Shown: positions 44,294 to 53,503, numbered from the stretch's first letter. The stretch: 64,000 nucleotides of DNA from Sedimentitalea todarodis (GCF_032595355.1 NZ_JASMWN010000023.1:1-64000); one strand, 5' to 3'. The notes: generated from the letters alone by a model not told the origin. Made by a program: numbers and translations.

Positions 44294-45304
44294 GTGCCCC
44301 TGTCCGGTGTGCCCCTCGGCAAGACCAAAGGCGCTGCTGACCTGGCGCGGGTCCAGCCGCGCGATGACACGCATTTTGTCGAGGCGGCGTGGCTCTACTA
44401 TCACGACGGGCTGAACCAGAATGAAATCGCCGAGCGGATGCGGATCAGCCGTGCGTCGGTGGTGAATTACCTCAGCGAAGCACGCGCACGGGGTTGGGTG
44501 CTGGTGCATCTGGACAGCGATGTATTCTGCGGACATCGCCTGGCGGCGGAACTTTGCACGGTCTACGGGCTCGCCGAGGCGCTGGTGGTACCCGATGACC
44601 CGGTCGATCCGGATGGGACTGCGGCGAGCGTTGCGCGGGTGACGCGGGCGGCCGCCGACTGGTTGCCCCGATTGCTGGAGCCGGGCGACAGGCTGGGCGT
44701 GTCCTGGGGCGCTACCGTGTATCAGATGGCGCAGCAGCTGCCCAACACGCCGGTGCCGGACCTGACAGTAATCCAGCTTCTGGGCTCGCGCCCCGCCGCG
44801 CTTGGCTTTGCCGCCGAGGCCTGCACGTCGATGCTGGCACAACGGCTTGGCGGGCAATGCATCAACCTGCATGTGCCGCTGGTCCTGTCGAGCAAGGCTC
44901 TGCGCGACGCGTTGTCGGACGAACCGGTAGTTCATGACCAACTCAGGGCATTGGCGACTTGCAACAAGACCGTTCTGGCCTGTGGCACCTGCGATGCCGA
45001 CGCCCATGTGGTGCGCAGCGGGATCCTGAGCGCGCAGAGTATGGCAGATTATCGCGCCAAGGGTGCAGCGGGCGTGATCTGCGGTCGGCTGATCGATGGC
45101 GCGGGTCAGTCAGTGGTCGCTGATGTCGAAGAACGGATGATCGGCGTGTCGTTGGATCAGATGCGCGGCAAGGACATGGCGCTACTGGTTGCCGCCGGGC
45201 CGGGCCGCGCCGAGCCGGCGCAGGCGGCCATCAAGGGTGGGTTCGTCACGCATCTCGCAACCAGCACCAGGGTTGCAAGGGAGCTCTTGGAGATGAAGAC
45301 ATGA
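44294..45304 (+). CDS. SorC/DeoR-family sugar-binding regulator
   Basis: A 336-residue SorC-family regulator. The HTH is at about residues 38-75 ('YYHDGLNQNEIAERMRISRASVVNYLSEARARGWV'), followed by a sugar-binding domain with 'GDRLGVSWGATVYQMAQQLP' and 'GAAGVICGRLIDGAGQSV'. These proteins sense a phosphorylated sugar intermediate. It starts with GTG 3 bases after mtnA and overlaps the aldolase gene (ATGA), so it is embedded in the operon it probably controls through the palindrome at 41843-41866. Confidence 0.85.
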   Translation: MPLSGVPLGKTKGAADLARVQPRDDTHFVEAAWLYYHDGLNQNEIAERMRISRASVVNYLSEARARGWVLVHLDSDVFCGHRLAAELCTVYGLAEALVVPDDPVDPDGTAASVARVTRAAADWLPRLLEPGDRLGVSWGATVYQMAQQLPNTPVPDLTVIQLLGSRPAALGFAAEACTSMLAQRLGGQCINLHVPLVLSSKALRDALSDEPVVHDQLRALATCNKTVLACGTCDADAHVVRSGILSAQSMADYRAKGAAGVICGRLIDGAGQSVVADVEERMIGVSLDQMRGKDMALLVAAGPGRAEPAQAAIKGGFVTHLATSTRVARELLEMKT

Positions 45305-45981
45305 CGCGCGCAAGCCCGCTGCCCGACACGACCGCGACGCGCCAGGCTTTGATAGAAGCCTGTCTCTGGATGAATGACCGGCACCTGAACCAGGGCAAGT
45401 CGGGCAACATTTCAGCCCGGTTGGACGGCGGCATTCTGATCACCCCGTCCGGAGTGCGCTATGAGGACCTCACGCCTGACGCGATGGTCACGATCCCGCT
45501 GTCAGGCTTGCCCCCCTGCGCCGGACCGAAACCGTCGTCGGAGTGGCCCTTTCATCAGGGGATGCACCAGGCGCGCCCCGACATGCCGGTGGTTCTGCAT
45601 GCGCATCCGCCGTATTGCAGCGTCCTCGCGGTCCAGCGCCGGTCGATCCCGGCCTGCCATTACATGATCGCGGCCTTTGGCGGACATGATGTGCCGCTGG
45701 CGGACTATGCGCTCTTTGGCAGCCCGGCCCTTTGTGCCAACATGGCGCAGATCATGGCGGACCGGCATGGATGTCTGATGGCCAATCACGGGGCCACGGT
45801 TCTGGGCGAAACGATCGACAAGGCCTGCTGGCGGCTGGAAGAGCTCGAAACCCTGGCGCGCACCTACCTGTACAGCAGCATTGGCGGAGAGGCGCATATC
45901 CTGACGGATGCCGAGATCGCCGAGGTGATGGTCGCCTTTCAGAGCTACGGGCCTCGGAACACGGACAACACAAGAGAATAA
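45301..45981 (+). CDS. Class II aldolase, deoxyribulose-1-phosphate type
   Basis: A 226-residue class II aldolase/adducin-family protein like L-fuculose-1-phosphate aldolase. GNIS is at 35-38, the catalytic Glu81 lies in SSEWPFH, and the zinc ligands His100, His102 (HAHPP) and His163 (NHG) are present. Next to MtnK and MtnA the expected reaction is cleavage of 5-deoxyribulose (or 5-methylthioribulose) 1-phosphate to DHAP plus acetaldehyde (or methylthioacetaldehyde), as in the DHAP shunt. Gene order and translational overlaps support this strongly; the exact substrate does not follow from sequence. Confidence 0.85.
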   Translation: MTRASPLPDTTATRQALIEACLWMNDRHLNQGKSGNISARLDGGILITPSGVRYEDLTPDAMVTIPLSGLPPCAGPKPSSEWPFHQGMHQARPDMPVVLHAHPPYCSVLAVQRRSIPACHYMIAAFGGHDVPLADYALFGSPALCANMAQIMADRHGCLMANHGATVLGETIDKACWRLEELETLARTYLYSSIGGEAHILTDAEIAEVMVAFQSYGPRNTDNTRE

Positions 45982-45992
45982 GGGAGGACAAT

Positions 45993-47072
45993 TTGCAGTA
46001 TCGCACCTTGGGACGAACCGGGCTGAAGGTTTCGGTCATCACGATGGGCACGTTCACGTTCGGCGGACGCGGCGCCTTCGGTCTGACGGCAAACCAGAAT
46101 ATGAGTGATGCGCGTCGGCTTGTGGACACCTGCATCGACCACGGCATCAACCTGTTCGACACGGCGAACATGTACTCCACCGGTCTGTCCGAAGAGATAT
46201 TGGGCGAAGTGCTGGAAGGCCGCTACGACAACATTCTTGTCACGTCCAAGGTACGGATGCCGATTGGCGATGGCCCAAACGATGAAGGTGTGTCGCGCTG
46301 GCACCTGATCCGGGAATGCGAACGGTCTCTCAAGCGGCTGCGCACCGATCATATCGACATCTACTACATGCATGAATGGGACGGGCTGACCCCTGTCGAA
46401 GAAAAGATGGAGGCGCTGGACACGCTGATCCAGCAGGGCAAGATCCGCTATGCGGGCTGTTCCAACTACTCGGCGTGGCACGTGATGAAATCCCTCGCCG
46501 CCGCGCCCCGGCATTCCAGCCGCTTTGCCACCCAGCAGATCCACTACACGATCGAGGCGCGCGAAGCGGAATACGAGCTGTTGCCGCTCTCGGTCGATCA
46601 GGGTCTGGGCGTGCTGGTCTGGTCGCCTCTGGCGGCCGGGCTGCTGTCCGGCAAACACCACAGGGGCGCTGGCCCCGCCGAAGGATCGCGGCAGGCCGAG
46701 GGGTGGAACGAACCGCCGATCCGCGACACCGAGCGGCTTTGGAACATCGTCGACACGCTGGTCGAGATCGGCGAAGCGCATGAGGTCGAGGCGGCGCAGA
46801 TCGCGCTGGCGTGGCTGCTGACCCGACCGGCGGTGGCGTCGTTGGTGGTTGGCGGTCGCCGGGTTGGGCAGTTTGAGCGCAACTTCCGCGCCGTTGACGT
46901 GGCGCTGTCGGACGACGAGCTGAGGCGCCTGAACGATGTCAGCCGCCTTCCGCTGATCTATCCCTACTGGCACCAGCACAATTTTGCCCGGCCCCGGTTT
47001 TGCACCGCCGATCAGGCCTTGCATGCGGACTACCCGGATCGGCACTACGGCGGAGAAGACCCGTTGGTGTAA
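45993..47072 (+). CDS. Aldo/keto reductase
   Basis: A 359-residue NADP(H)-dependent aldo/keto reductase of the potassium-channel-beta group. The barrel residues are visible as 'INLFDTANMYSTGLSEEILGEVL' (Asp and Tyr), 'LVTSKVRMP' (Lys) and 'IYYMHEWDG' (His). I place the start at TTG 45993, which has GGGAGGA five bases upstream and gives the family N-terminus (QYRTLGRTGLKVS); the open frame extends to 45732 inside the aldolase gene. As last gene of the mtnK operon it may reduce the aldehyde released by the aldolase. Confidence 0.83.
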   Translation: MQYRTLGRTGLKVSVITMGTFTFGGRGAFGLTANQNMSDARRLVDTCIDHGINLFDTANMYSTGLSEEILGEVLEGRYDNILVTSKVRMPIGDGPNDEGVSRWHLIRECERSLKRLRTDHIDIYYMHEWDGLTPVEEKMEALDTLIQQGKIRYAGCSNYSAWHVMKSLAAAPRHSSRFATQQIHYTIEAREAEYELLPLSVDQGLGVLVWSPLAAGLLSGKHHRGAGPAEGSRQAEGWNEPPIRDTERLWNIVDTLVEIGEAHEVEAAQIALAWLLTRPAVASLVVGGRRVGQFERNFRAVDVALSDDELRRLNDVSRLPLIYPYWHQHNFARPRFCTADQALHADYPDRHYGGEDPLV

Positions 47073-47150
47073 GGCGGGAGAGGCGCGGACGGGGTCCGGA
47101 CCGGTTTTTCCAGTCAAGTGGCTGTTTGGCCTATTCGTTTGGTGGCGGGT

Positions 47151-47762
47151 TCAATGCCCGACAGCGGCCTTGACCACAGACCGCATCGCCAGCATTCCGG
47201 GATCGTCCAAGCCGATGCTCTTGTCGCCATAGACGCGCGCGCGTCCCACCGTGGCGGGTTTGTCGCGGAAGTCGTCAAGTGCCTTGTCTACGGCCCGGGC
47301 TGCTGCGCGCACCATATCATCGGGCTCGGCCTCGGCGGTGGCGGTGGCGCGTGCGACGTAGTCGAGGCTATCCAACACGGTCTTGCCACCCAGTTCCGCC
47401 TTGCCGCGTTCCTGCATCTTGTCACGCGCACCGGCGAGCAGGCCGGAGATGCTGGCCGTGTCGATCTGCTGCCGGCCGCGCAGGGTCTTGGCGGCGCTCA
47501 TCAGTCCTGTCGCCATGAGGGTGCCGTAAGACGATCCTGATGATTTGGTGAACGCCTGCGCACATTGAAACAGAGCCATGCCGATATCGTCGGGCAAGTC
47601 ATCTTTCATCGCGTGGATGCTACGCATGCCACGGGTCATCGTGACCCCCAGATCACCATCTCCCAACGCGCCATCGGCGGCGTTGAGCATGTCAAAGTCG
47701 CGCTCCACGGCCGCCGCGATACGGTCGATGGCGGCCAGAAACATTTCACGGGTGACCGACAT
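47151..47762 (-). CDS. dhaL: Dihydroxyacetone kinase subunit DhaL
   Basis: A 203-residue DhaL, the ADP/ATP-binding subunit of dihydroxyacetone-type kinases. The Mg-nucleotide motif is 'ADGALGDGDLGVTM' (Asp30, Asp35, Asp37), where the usual GDGDHG has Leu in place of His. 'SSGSSYGTLMATGLMSAAK' and 'ALDDFRDKPATVGRARVYGDKSIGLDDPG' are also typical. The ATG overlaps the dhaK stop by one base. No DhaM/PTS gene is present, so phosphate presumably comes directly from ATP. Confidence 0.88.
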   Translation of the reverse strand: MSVTREMFLAAIDRIAAAVERDFDMLNAADGALGDGDLGVTMTRGMRSIHAMKDDLPDDIGMALFQCAQAFTKSSGSSYGTLMATGLMSAAKTLRGRQQIDTASISGLLAGARDKMQERGKAELGGKTVLDSLDYVARATATAEAEPDDMVRAAARAVDKALDDFRDKPATVGRARVYGDKSIGLDDPGMLAMRSVVKAAVGH

Positions 47763-48760
47763 CAGACTCTCCAAAAGGCACAGTCGCAGGGCGCGAGCAG
47801 CAGCTTTTCCATCTCGTCATCGAGCTTGCACAGGGTAAAGGACACGCCCGCCATCTCCATGGACGTGGCATAGCGGCCCACCAGCGGCATGATGATCGTG
47901 GCACCTGCGTCTTCGATCCGAGCCTTGACAGTGCGGTATAGGATATAGAGTTCTTCCGGCGGCGTCGCTCCGAGTGAGTTGACCATGACCGATACGCGGT
48001 CGTCGCCGGTGATCGGCATGTCGCTCAGAAGACGATCCATCATCTCGCCCGCGATCTGATCAGCGGATTGCAGTTTGCCGCGCCAGACGCCCGGTTCGCC
48101 GTGGATGCCCATGCCCATTTCCATCTCGTCCTCGGCGATCTCGAAGGTGGGTTTGCCGGCTTGCGGGACGGTGCAGGGCGACAGGGCCACGCCGATAGAC
48201 CGGCAGGCATCGGCGGCGGTCTGTGCCACCGCCGTCACGCCATCGAGTTCCCGTCCCTCTGCGGCGGCGGCCCCGGCGATCTTGAACGCATAGACCATGC
48301 CCGCCACGCCCCGGCGTTTCTCGCGTTCCTCGGGGGGGGCAGAGGCCACGTCATCGGCAAGAAGCACGGTGGAACAGACGATGTCATCGAATTCCACCAG
48401 TTCGCCGGCCATGTCGAAATTCATGACGTCGCCACCGTAGTTGCCATAAAGGCGCAGCACGCCCGCGCCGGTGTCGGCGGCGCGGATCGCGTCGGCAATC
48501 TGCTCGGCCGAAGGCGAGGCAAAGACATCCCCGATGGCACAGGCATCCAGCAGTCCGTCGCCGACATAGCCCGTAAATACGGGCAGGTGGCCCGACCCGC
48601 CACCGGTCACGATGCCGACCTTGCCGTCCTTGCCCGGCTTGGCGCGGGCCACGACCCTGCCGCTGTCTCCGTGCAGGCGGTAATACTCGGGATGCGCAGC
48701 GGTCAGGCCCGCCAACATCTCGTCGACATAGTCTTCTGGATTGTTGAGTATCTTCTTCAT
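47762..48760 (-). CDS. dhaK: Dihydroxyacetone kinase subunit DhaK
   Basis: A 332-residue DhaK, the ketose-binding subunit. 'GIVTGGGSGHLPVFTGYVGDGLLDACAIGDVFASP' includes His58; the usual GGGSGHEP has Leu59 instead of Glu. 'NYGGDVMNFDMA' carries Asp111, and 'EMGMGIHGEPG' carries His220, the residue that binds the substrate carbonyl covalently. Altered residues near the sugar site and the linked epimerase suggest a substrate larger than dihydroxyacetone, for example erythrulose. It follows the ABC permease genes in one operon with dhaL. Confidence 0.87.
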   Translation of the reverse strand: MKKILNNPEDYVDEMLAGLTAAHPEYYRLHGDSGRVVARAKPGKDGKVGIVTGGGSGHLPVFTGYVGDGLLDACAIGDVFASPSAEQIADAIRAADTGAGVLRLYGNYGGDVMNFDMAGELVEFDDIVCSTVLLADDVASAPPEEREKRRGVAGMVYAFKIAGAAAAEGRELDGVTAVAQTAADACRSIGVALSPCTVPQAGKPTFEIAEDEMEMGMGIHGEPGVWRGKLQSADQIAGEMMDRLLSDMPITGDDRVSVMVNSLGATPPEELYILYRTVKARIEDAGATIIMPLVGRYATSMEMAGVSFTLCKLDDEMEKLLLAPCDCAFWRV

Positions 48761-48790
48761 GATGTCCTCCTCCAGGTCAGGATGGGTTCG

Positions 48791-49804
48791 CTATTTCGAT
48801 GATTTCGCAAAGCTGCCGCGCAGGGCAGCGACGGCATGTGTATTCATGACCATGACCAGGATCAGCAGCGCGCCCCAGATCAGTTCCCGCGCGAAATTCG
48901 AGACCTGAAGCATGTTCAGACCACTCGACAGGAACTGCATGGACAGCACCGCCAGAACGACTCCGATCACGCGGCCATAGCCGCCATAGGGATTCACCCC
49001 ACCCAGTACGGCGATCAGCACCGCCAGCAACAGGTAGGACGAGCCGTAATCCGCCTTTGCCGAATTGGCGCGGCTCATGACGATGAGGCCCGCGATGGAC
49101 GAGAACATCCCCGCGATCACGTAGACCTTGAGCAGCATACGGTTGATGTCGATGGCGGCATATAGGGCTGCCAACGGGTTGGCACCATACATCGTTACCC
49201 GCAGACCAAAGGCAGTGCGCGTCAGGATCAGGTGCAGCAGCACGGCAAGGAGTGCGAAGAGGATCAGAGGCACCGGAATACCCACCAATTTCGCGTTCCC
49301 GATCAGCGCCACGGTTTCGGGAAAGCCCATCACCGCGCTGCCTCCGGTCATGGCAATGGCAAAACCGGTAAAGACCAGACCCGATCCGAGTGTGGCCAGA
49401 ATGGGCGGCAGGCCAAAGAATGCGACCAGCGACCCGTTGATCAAGCCTGCAATGGCACCAACACAAAGCGCGGCTGTGATTGCGATGGCAAGCCAGATCG
49501 CGGATTGCGAAGCGGGCATCCCGGTATCCGAGAATTGGGTCAGAATGAGCGCGGCCACCACCGCTGACAGGTTGGCGACACCCACCACCGACAGGTCGAT
49601 CCCTCCGGTCATCATCGCTATGGTCATCGCCAGGGCCAGAATGGCGAACTCCGGGAACTGGAATGCCATAGAGGTCAGGTTCTGCGACGACAGGAACCTG
49701 TCTGGCGACAGCACCGACATCAAGCCAAAGATGAACACCGCTATGACCAGCAACCGGAATTCCGGGGCTGCGGTGGCGTTCTTCATGAATGTGTTTGTTG
49801 ACAT
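48791..49804 (-). CDS. Sugar ABC transporter permease 2
   Basis: A 337-residue BPD_transp_2 family permease with about nine hydrophobic helices. 'FAILALAMTIAMMTGGIDLSVVGVANLSAVVAALIL' and 'YGANPLAALYAAIDINRMLLKVYVIAGMFSSIAGLIVMSRANSAKADYGSSYLLLAVLIAVLGGVNPYGG' are diagnostic. The ATG at 49804 is preferred over a GTG two codons earlier. With the next gene it forms a heterodimeric channel, as in the LsrC/LsrD pair. Confidence 0.88.
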   Translation of the reverse strand: MSTNTFMKNATAAPEFRLLVIAVFIFGLMSVLSPDRFLSSQNLTSMAFQFPEFAILALAMTIAMMTGGIDLSVVGVANLSAVVAALILTQFSDTGMPASQSAIWLAIAITAALCVGAIAGLINGSLVAFFGLPPILATLGSGLVFTGFAIAMTGGSAVMGFPETVALIGNAKLVGIPVPLILFALLAVLLHLILTRTAFGLRVTMYGANPLAALYAAIDINRMLLKVYVIAGMFSSIAGLIVMSRANSAKADYGSSYLLLAVLIAVLGGVNPYGGYGRVIGVVLAVLSMQFLSSGLNMLQVSNFARELIWGALLILVMVMNTHAVAALRGSFAKSSK

Positions 49805-49811
49805 GATCACT

Positions 49812-50813
49812 TCACCCCGCCTGTGCCGCTGCCCGCTTGGCGCGGTAGGCGGGAACGCCGGTGCCCAGCAGGATCAGGACGCCGATTGTGACGGATTGCC
49901 ATGTGGTCGGAATGCCGACGACAATCAGGCTGTTCTGGACGATGACGATCAGGGCGACGCCCAGCATCGTACCGGTCAGCGTGCCGTATCCTCCGATCAG
50001 CCGCGCCCCGCCCAGAACAACGGCTGCGATCACCGACAACTCGAGCCCGACCAGCGAAAACGGATCGGCCATGCGCCCCACCGAACCGTGGATGATGCCC
50101 GCAAGCCCCGCCAAGGCGCCCACATAGACATAGACAAAGAACTGGGTCCATTTGACGTTGATACCGATGCGCCGCGCGCTTTCGACCGATCCGCCGATGG
50201 CATAGATCGACCGGCCCAGCATGGTTTTCTTGAGGATGAACCATGTCAGGACGATCACGAAAAAGAGCGCAAGCACCGCCCAGGGGATCGAATAGAAGTT
50301 CCCGGCCTCGGTGGTGCCCCGCGCAATGACACCGCGTGAAAAATCACGCATCGAGGGCGGCAGATCCGAAATCCGCTGCGATCCGATGAAGGTCAGAAGG
50401 AACCCGCGAAAGATCGACAGGGTGCCGAGTGTGACGATCAGAGTGGGCAGGCCCAGAAAGGCGATGAAGAACCCGTTGACCGCACCCAAACCAGCGCCGA
50501 ATATGACCGAGATCACGAAGATCATCGGCCAGGGTATCCCGGGCCATATGGCCAGCGACAGCACGGTTGACGAATACATCGCGAAGACAGCGATCGCGGT
50601 GAAACTGACGTCGATTCCGCCCGACACAAGAACCAGCATCGCACCGACGGCCAGAATGCCGATCACGATGGAGGCCCGCAGAAGATCCGACACGGTTGTG
50701 ATGGTGAAGAACCGCGGATCCGACAGCGTTGCGATGATGCAGAAAAGCACGATAACACCGGCAACCAGCGTTTCGTTGCGGGTCCAGAAATCCCTGGGGA
50801 ACAATTTGGTCAT
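49812..50813 (-). CDS. Sugar ABC transporter permease 1
   Basis: A 333-residue RbsC-like permease. 'GAMLVLVSGGIDVSFTAIAVFAMY', 'LPTLIVTLGTLSIFRGFLLTFIG' and 'YAIGGSVESARRIGINVKWTQFFVYVYVGALAGLAGIIHG' identify it. It overlaps the ATPase gene by 4 bases. Two different permeases, one duplicated ATPase and an LsrB-like binding protein match the AI-2/rhamnose type importers. Confidence 0.88.
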   Translation of the reverse strand: MTKLFPRDFWTRNETLVAGVIVLFCIIATLSDPRFFTITTVSDLLRASIVIGILAVGAMLVLVSGGIDVSFTAIAVFAMYSSTVLSLAIWPGIPWPMIFVISVIFGAGLGAVNGFFIAFLGLPTLIVTLGTLSIFRGFLLTFIGSQRISDLPPSMRDFSRGVIARGTTEAGNFYSIPWAVLALFFVIVLTWFILKKTMLGRSIYAIGGSVESARRIGINVKWTQFFVYVYVGALAGLAGIIHGSVGRMADPFSLVGLELSVIAAVVLGGARLIGGYGTLTGTMLGVALIVIVQNSLIVVGIPTTWQSVTIGVLILLGTGVPAYRAKRAAAQAG

Positions 50814-52306
50814 GAGGCAAGCCTGTGGGCGAGGTCGTCTTCGGTCACCGATTTTCCGTCCAGCGTGTCAATGATCCGCCCGTCCCTCATCACCAGGATA
50901 CGGTGACATGTGGCCAGGAGTTCGGGCAGGTCGTCCGAAATCACGATTATCCCGATGCCCTGGCTCGCCAGATCGCGGATGATGTCGTGGATGTCGGCCT
51001 TTGAACCCACATCGACACCGACGCTGGGGCCGTTCAGGATCAGCACACGCGGCGCGCGCGACAGCCAACGCGCCAACGCGACGCGTTGCTGGTTGCCGCC
51101 GGAGAGTGACTGCACGGGGGCCTCGATATCCGGGGCCTTGACCTTGAGCCGGCGAAGCCACTCTGCGGCTTCCTCCGCAAGATCGCCCATATTGAGAAAT
51201 CCGCTGCTTGTGTGTGCATCAAGCCGCCCGACGGCGACGTTGCGAAGAATGGATTGGCTGAGGAAGAGCCCTTCGGTCAGGCGATCTTCCGGCACATAGC
51301 CGATCCGGGCCGTTGATGCCGCCTGTGGGTCGCCGATGGGCACAGGCTGCCCGTCTACCCTAATGCTGCCCGAATCCGGGGCCACAAGTCCGAAGAGCGC
51401 CTTGGCGACAGACGTCCGCCCGGACCCGAGAAGCCCGGTGATGCCGAGCACTTCGCCGGTCTTGAGCTCAAAATTGATGTCCGCGAAAGACCCAACCTTG
51501 CCGAGGCCCTTGACCTCCATCAGCGTTTGGGCACCCGCGGTCACGTCGCTGGGCGGAACGATGGGTACATCGCGTCCGGTCATGTGATAGGTCAGGGATT
51601 GCGTATCGAAATCTGATGCGGGACCTTCGGCGACCTTCTTGCCGTTGCGCAGGACAACCACCTTTTCCGACACCTCGAGCACCTCGGCCAGCTTGTGGCT
51701 CACGAAAATTACCGCGACACCTTCGTCCTTGAGCATCCGGATGATACCCTGAAGCCGTCGCACTTCCTTGTCTGTCAGCGCGGTGGTGGGTTCGTCCATG
51801 ATGATCAGCTGTGCCTTGGACGCCAGCGCGCGGCAGATCGCGACCAGCTGTTTCTGCGCCACGGGCAGCGACTCCACGCGCGCGTCGAGGTCGATCTCAA
51901 CCCCGATCCGGTCCAGCGCGGCGCTGGCGATGTCGCGCGAGGCGCGGGCCTTGAAGAAGCGCTGATGCGTCGAAAGCTGGGTGGCGAAGGCGATGTTCTC
52001 GGCCACGCTCAAATTCGGAAACAGCGAGAAATCCTGAAAGATCACCATGACACCCGCCGCCGCCGAGATGCGCGGGTTCAGCGTCGTCCGCTCCTGGCCG
52101 GCAATGTGGATGGTGCCTTCGGTGGCGGGTTCAACACCTGAAATGATCTTGATGAGTGTCGATTTTCCAGACCCGTTTTCCCCGGCCAGACAGACCGCTT
52201 CGCCGGGTTGGACGGTGAAATCGACAGAGTCGAGCGCTGTCACACCTGCGTAGCGTTTGGTGATGGCACGCAGGTCGATAAACGCGGTGTCATGGTCTGA
52301 GGACAT
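50810..52306 (-). CDS. Sugar ABC transporter, duplicated ATPase
   Basis: A 498-residue protein with two ABC domains. Domain 1 has GENGSGKST and LIIMDEPTTALT. Domain 2 has GLLGSGRT (Walker A Lys replaced by Arg), a normal signature LSGGNQQRVALARWL, and a degenerate Walker B 'VLILNGPSVGVDVG' in which Asp-Glu has become Asn-Gly. The second site is therefore probably inactive, a more extreme state than in typical RbsA proteins. I use the Met at 52306 (MSSDHDTAFIDL); the longer frame to 52354 covers the intergenic hairpin. Confidence 0.86.
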   Translation of the reverse strand: MSSDHDTAFIDLRAITKRYAGVTALDSVDFTVQPGEAVCLAGENGSGKSTLIKIISGVEPATEGTIHIAGQERTTLNPRISAAAGVMVIFQDFSLFPNLSVAENIAFATQLSTHQRFFKARASRDIASAALDRIGVEIDLDARVESLPVAQKQLVAICRALASKAQLIIMDEPTTALTDKEVRRLQGIIRMLKDEGVAVIFVSHKLAEVLEVSEKVVVLRNGKKVAEGPASDFDTQSLTYHMTGRDVPIVPPSDVTAGAQTLMEVKGLGKVGSFADINFELKTGEVLGITGLLGSGRTSVAKALFGLVAPDSGSIRVDGQPVPIGDPQAASTARIGYVPEDRLTEGLFLSQSILRNVAVGRLDAHTSSGFLNMGDLAEEAAEWLRRLKVKAPDIEAPVQSLSGGNQQRVALARWLSRAPRVLILNGPSVGVDVGSKADIHDIIRDLASQGIGIIVISDDLPELLATCHRILVMRDGRIIDTLDGKSVTEDDLAHRLAS

Positions 52307-52343
52307 GAACAACCAACTTGATTGAAGTGTATTCAGAAAGAGG

Positions 52344-52362
52344 AGGCGGCCCATGAGCCGCC
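52344..52362 (-). other. Intercistronic hairpin after the binding-protein gene
   Basis: GGCGGC and GCCGCC flank a 6-nt loop between the binding-protein stop (52379) and the ATPase start (52306). Without a U run it is more likely an mRNA-stability or partial-termination element that favours the binding protein over the downstream genes. Confidence 0.45.
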
Positions 52363-52378
52363 CCAGAATGTGTCAGGA

Positions 52379-53368
52379 TCAGAACGGGTATTCGCTCATA
52401 TTGTCCTGGTTCACGTTCACCCAGGCCTGACCATAGATAACCTTGCCATCGAGCGACACGCTCTCATAGCCGGGTAGACCAAGGTCCATGCCGTCGGTGA
52501 CCTCTTCACCGTTCATCACCATGACGGCGAGTTTGTTCATGGCTTCGCCGGCAACCGCCGGATCCCAGAACCCGATGCCATCCACAGCGCCTGTTTCAAG
52601 GTACTGACCGGCGATCGACGGCAGGGAGGTGCCAAAGACGCAGGTGTCGTCTTCCATTCCGCGCTCTTCGATCGTGCGACCGATGCCCGCGACATCGGTC
52701 GAGGCCGACCCCTGCATGCCCTTGATGTTCGGAAAGGCGCGCAGGACTTCTTGCGACTTGGTATAGGCCTGCTCTGCGTCGTCGAAGGTCTCGTTCTTGT
52801 CGCCGACCAACGTCATGTTCGGATAGTTGGCTTCTTGATGGGCAATTGCGCCATCCACCCATTGGTTGTGGGTCTGGGACGTCAGCGAGCCGACGAAGAC
52901 CGCGTATTCGCCCTCGCCCCCCATGCAGGTCGCAAGCTGTTCCATGAGGTTCGCGCCGAAATCTTCGTTGACGAAGGCCTCCAGATCATAGGTTGTGTTC
53001 TGCTGCGCAGCCGCCTCGTGGGTTATCACGGTGATGCCAGCCTCCATCGCGCGGCCAAGAACCGGTTCCAGCGCTTCGGGTGACATCGGAACGACGGCAA
53101 GTGCATCGACGCCCTGCGCGATCATATCTTCGATCAATGCGGCCTGCTGCTGGGGATCCGCCTGTGCCGGGCCGACCTGAAATGCGTTCATGCCGGTCTC
53201 TTCCGCAAATTGCTTCACGCCCTCTTCCATGCGGTTGAACCACTGGATGCCGGCGATCTTGACCACGGTGGCGATGTTCTTGGAGTGGCCGTCCGCTGCA
53301 ACCTGAGTGCCCAACAAGGCGGTGGATGCTAGCGTCGCGCTGGCCAGCAGTTTGATCTTGGTCTTCAT
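52379..53368 (-). CDS. LsrB/RhaS-type periplasmic sugar-binding protein
   Basis: A 329-residue family-2 binding protein. Signal peptide MKTKIKLLASATLASTALLG...VAADG. 'ATVVKIAGIQWFNRMEEGVKQFAEETGMNAFQVGPAQADPQQQAALIEDMIAQGVDALAVVPMSPEALEPVLGRAMEAG' and the C-terminal 'QAWVNVNQDNMSEYPF' place it in the autoinducer-2/rhamnose-binding group, where LsrB ends similarly. It is the first gene of the operon that runs through the ATPase, two permeases, dhaK and dhaL. The ligand is probably a ketose or DHA-like sugar rather than AI-2, because no LsrK, LsrF or LsrG is present. Confidence 0.86.
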   Translation of the reverse strand: MKTKIKLLASATLASTALLGTQVAADGHSKNIATVVKIAGIQWFNRMEEGVKQFAEETGMNAFQVGPAQADPQQQAALIEDMIAQGVDALAVVPMSPEALEPVLGRAMEAGITVITHEAAAQQNTTYDLEAFVNEDFGANLMEQLATCMGGEGEYAVFVGSLTSQTHNQWVDGAIAHQEANYPNMTLVGDKNETFDDAEQAYTKSQEVLRAFPNIKGMQGSASTDVAGIGRTIEERGMEDDTCVFGTSLPSIAGQYLETGAVDGIGFWDPAVAGEAMNKLAVMVMNGEEVTDGMDLGLPGYESVSLDGKVIYGQAWVNVNQDNMSEYPF

Positions 53369-53503
53369 CTGTTCCTCCCTATGCCCGCAGTTGCGGGTCA
53401 TTGACCGGGGTTGGGGCAAGGCCAACAACCCAAGCAGAAAACGTCACTTTGAACCTCCGGGGATAAGGGCCGCAGCCGTATGATCGGATGCTCATTCAAC
53501 ACT

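Noticed and set aside
43808..45007. 399-codon minus-strand frame
   Set aside because: Antisense to mtnA and the SorC regulator; no domain.
45732..45992. N-terminal extension of the aldo/keto reductase
   Set aside because: Lies within the aldolase gene; TTG at 45993 with GGGAGGA fits the family start.
47073..47150. Possible terminator between the AKR and dhaL genes
   Set aside because: GGTCCGGACC followed by TTTTT is suggestive, but the best stem is separated from the T run or has a mismatch; not called.
49128..50339. 403-codon plus-strand frame
   Set aside because: Antisense to two permease genes; translation is low complexity.
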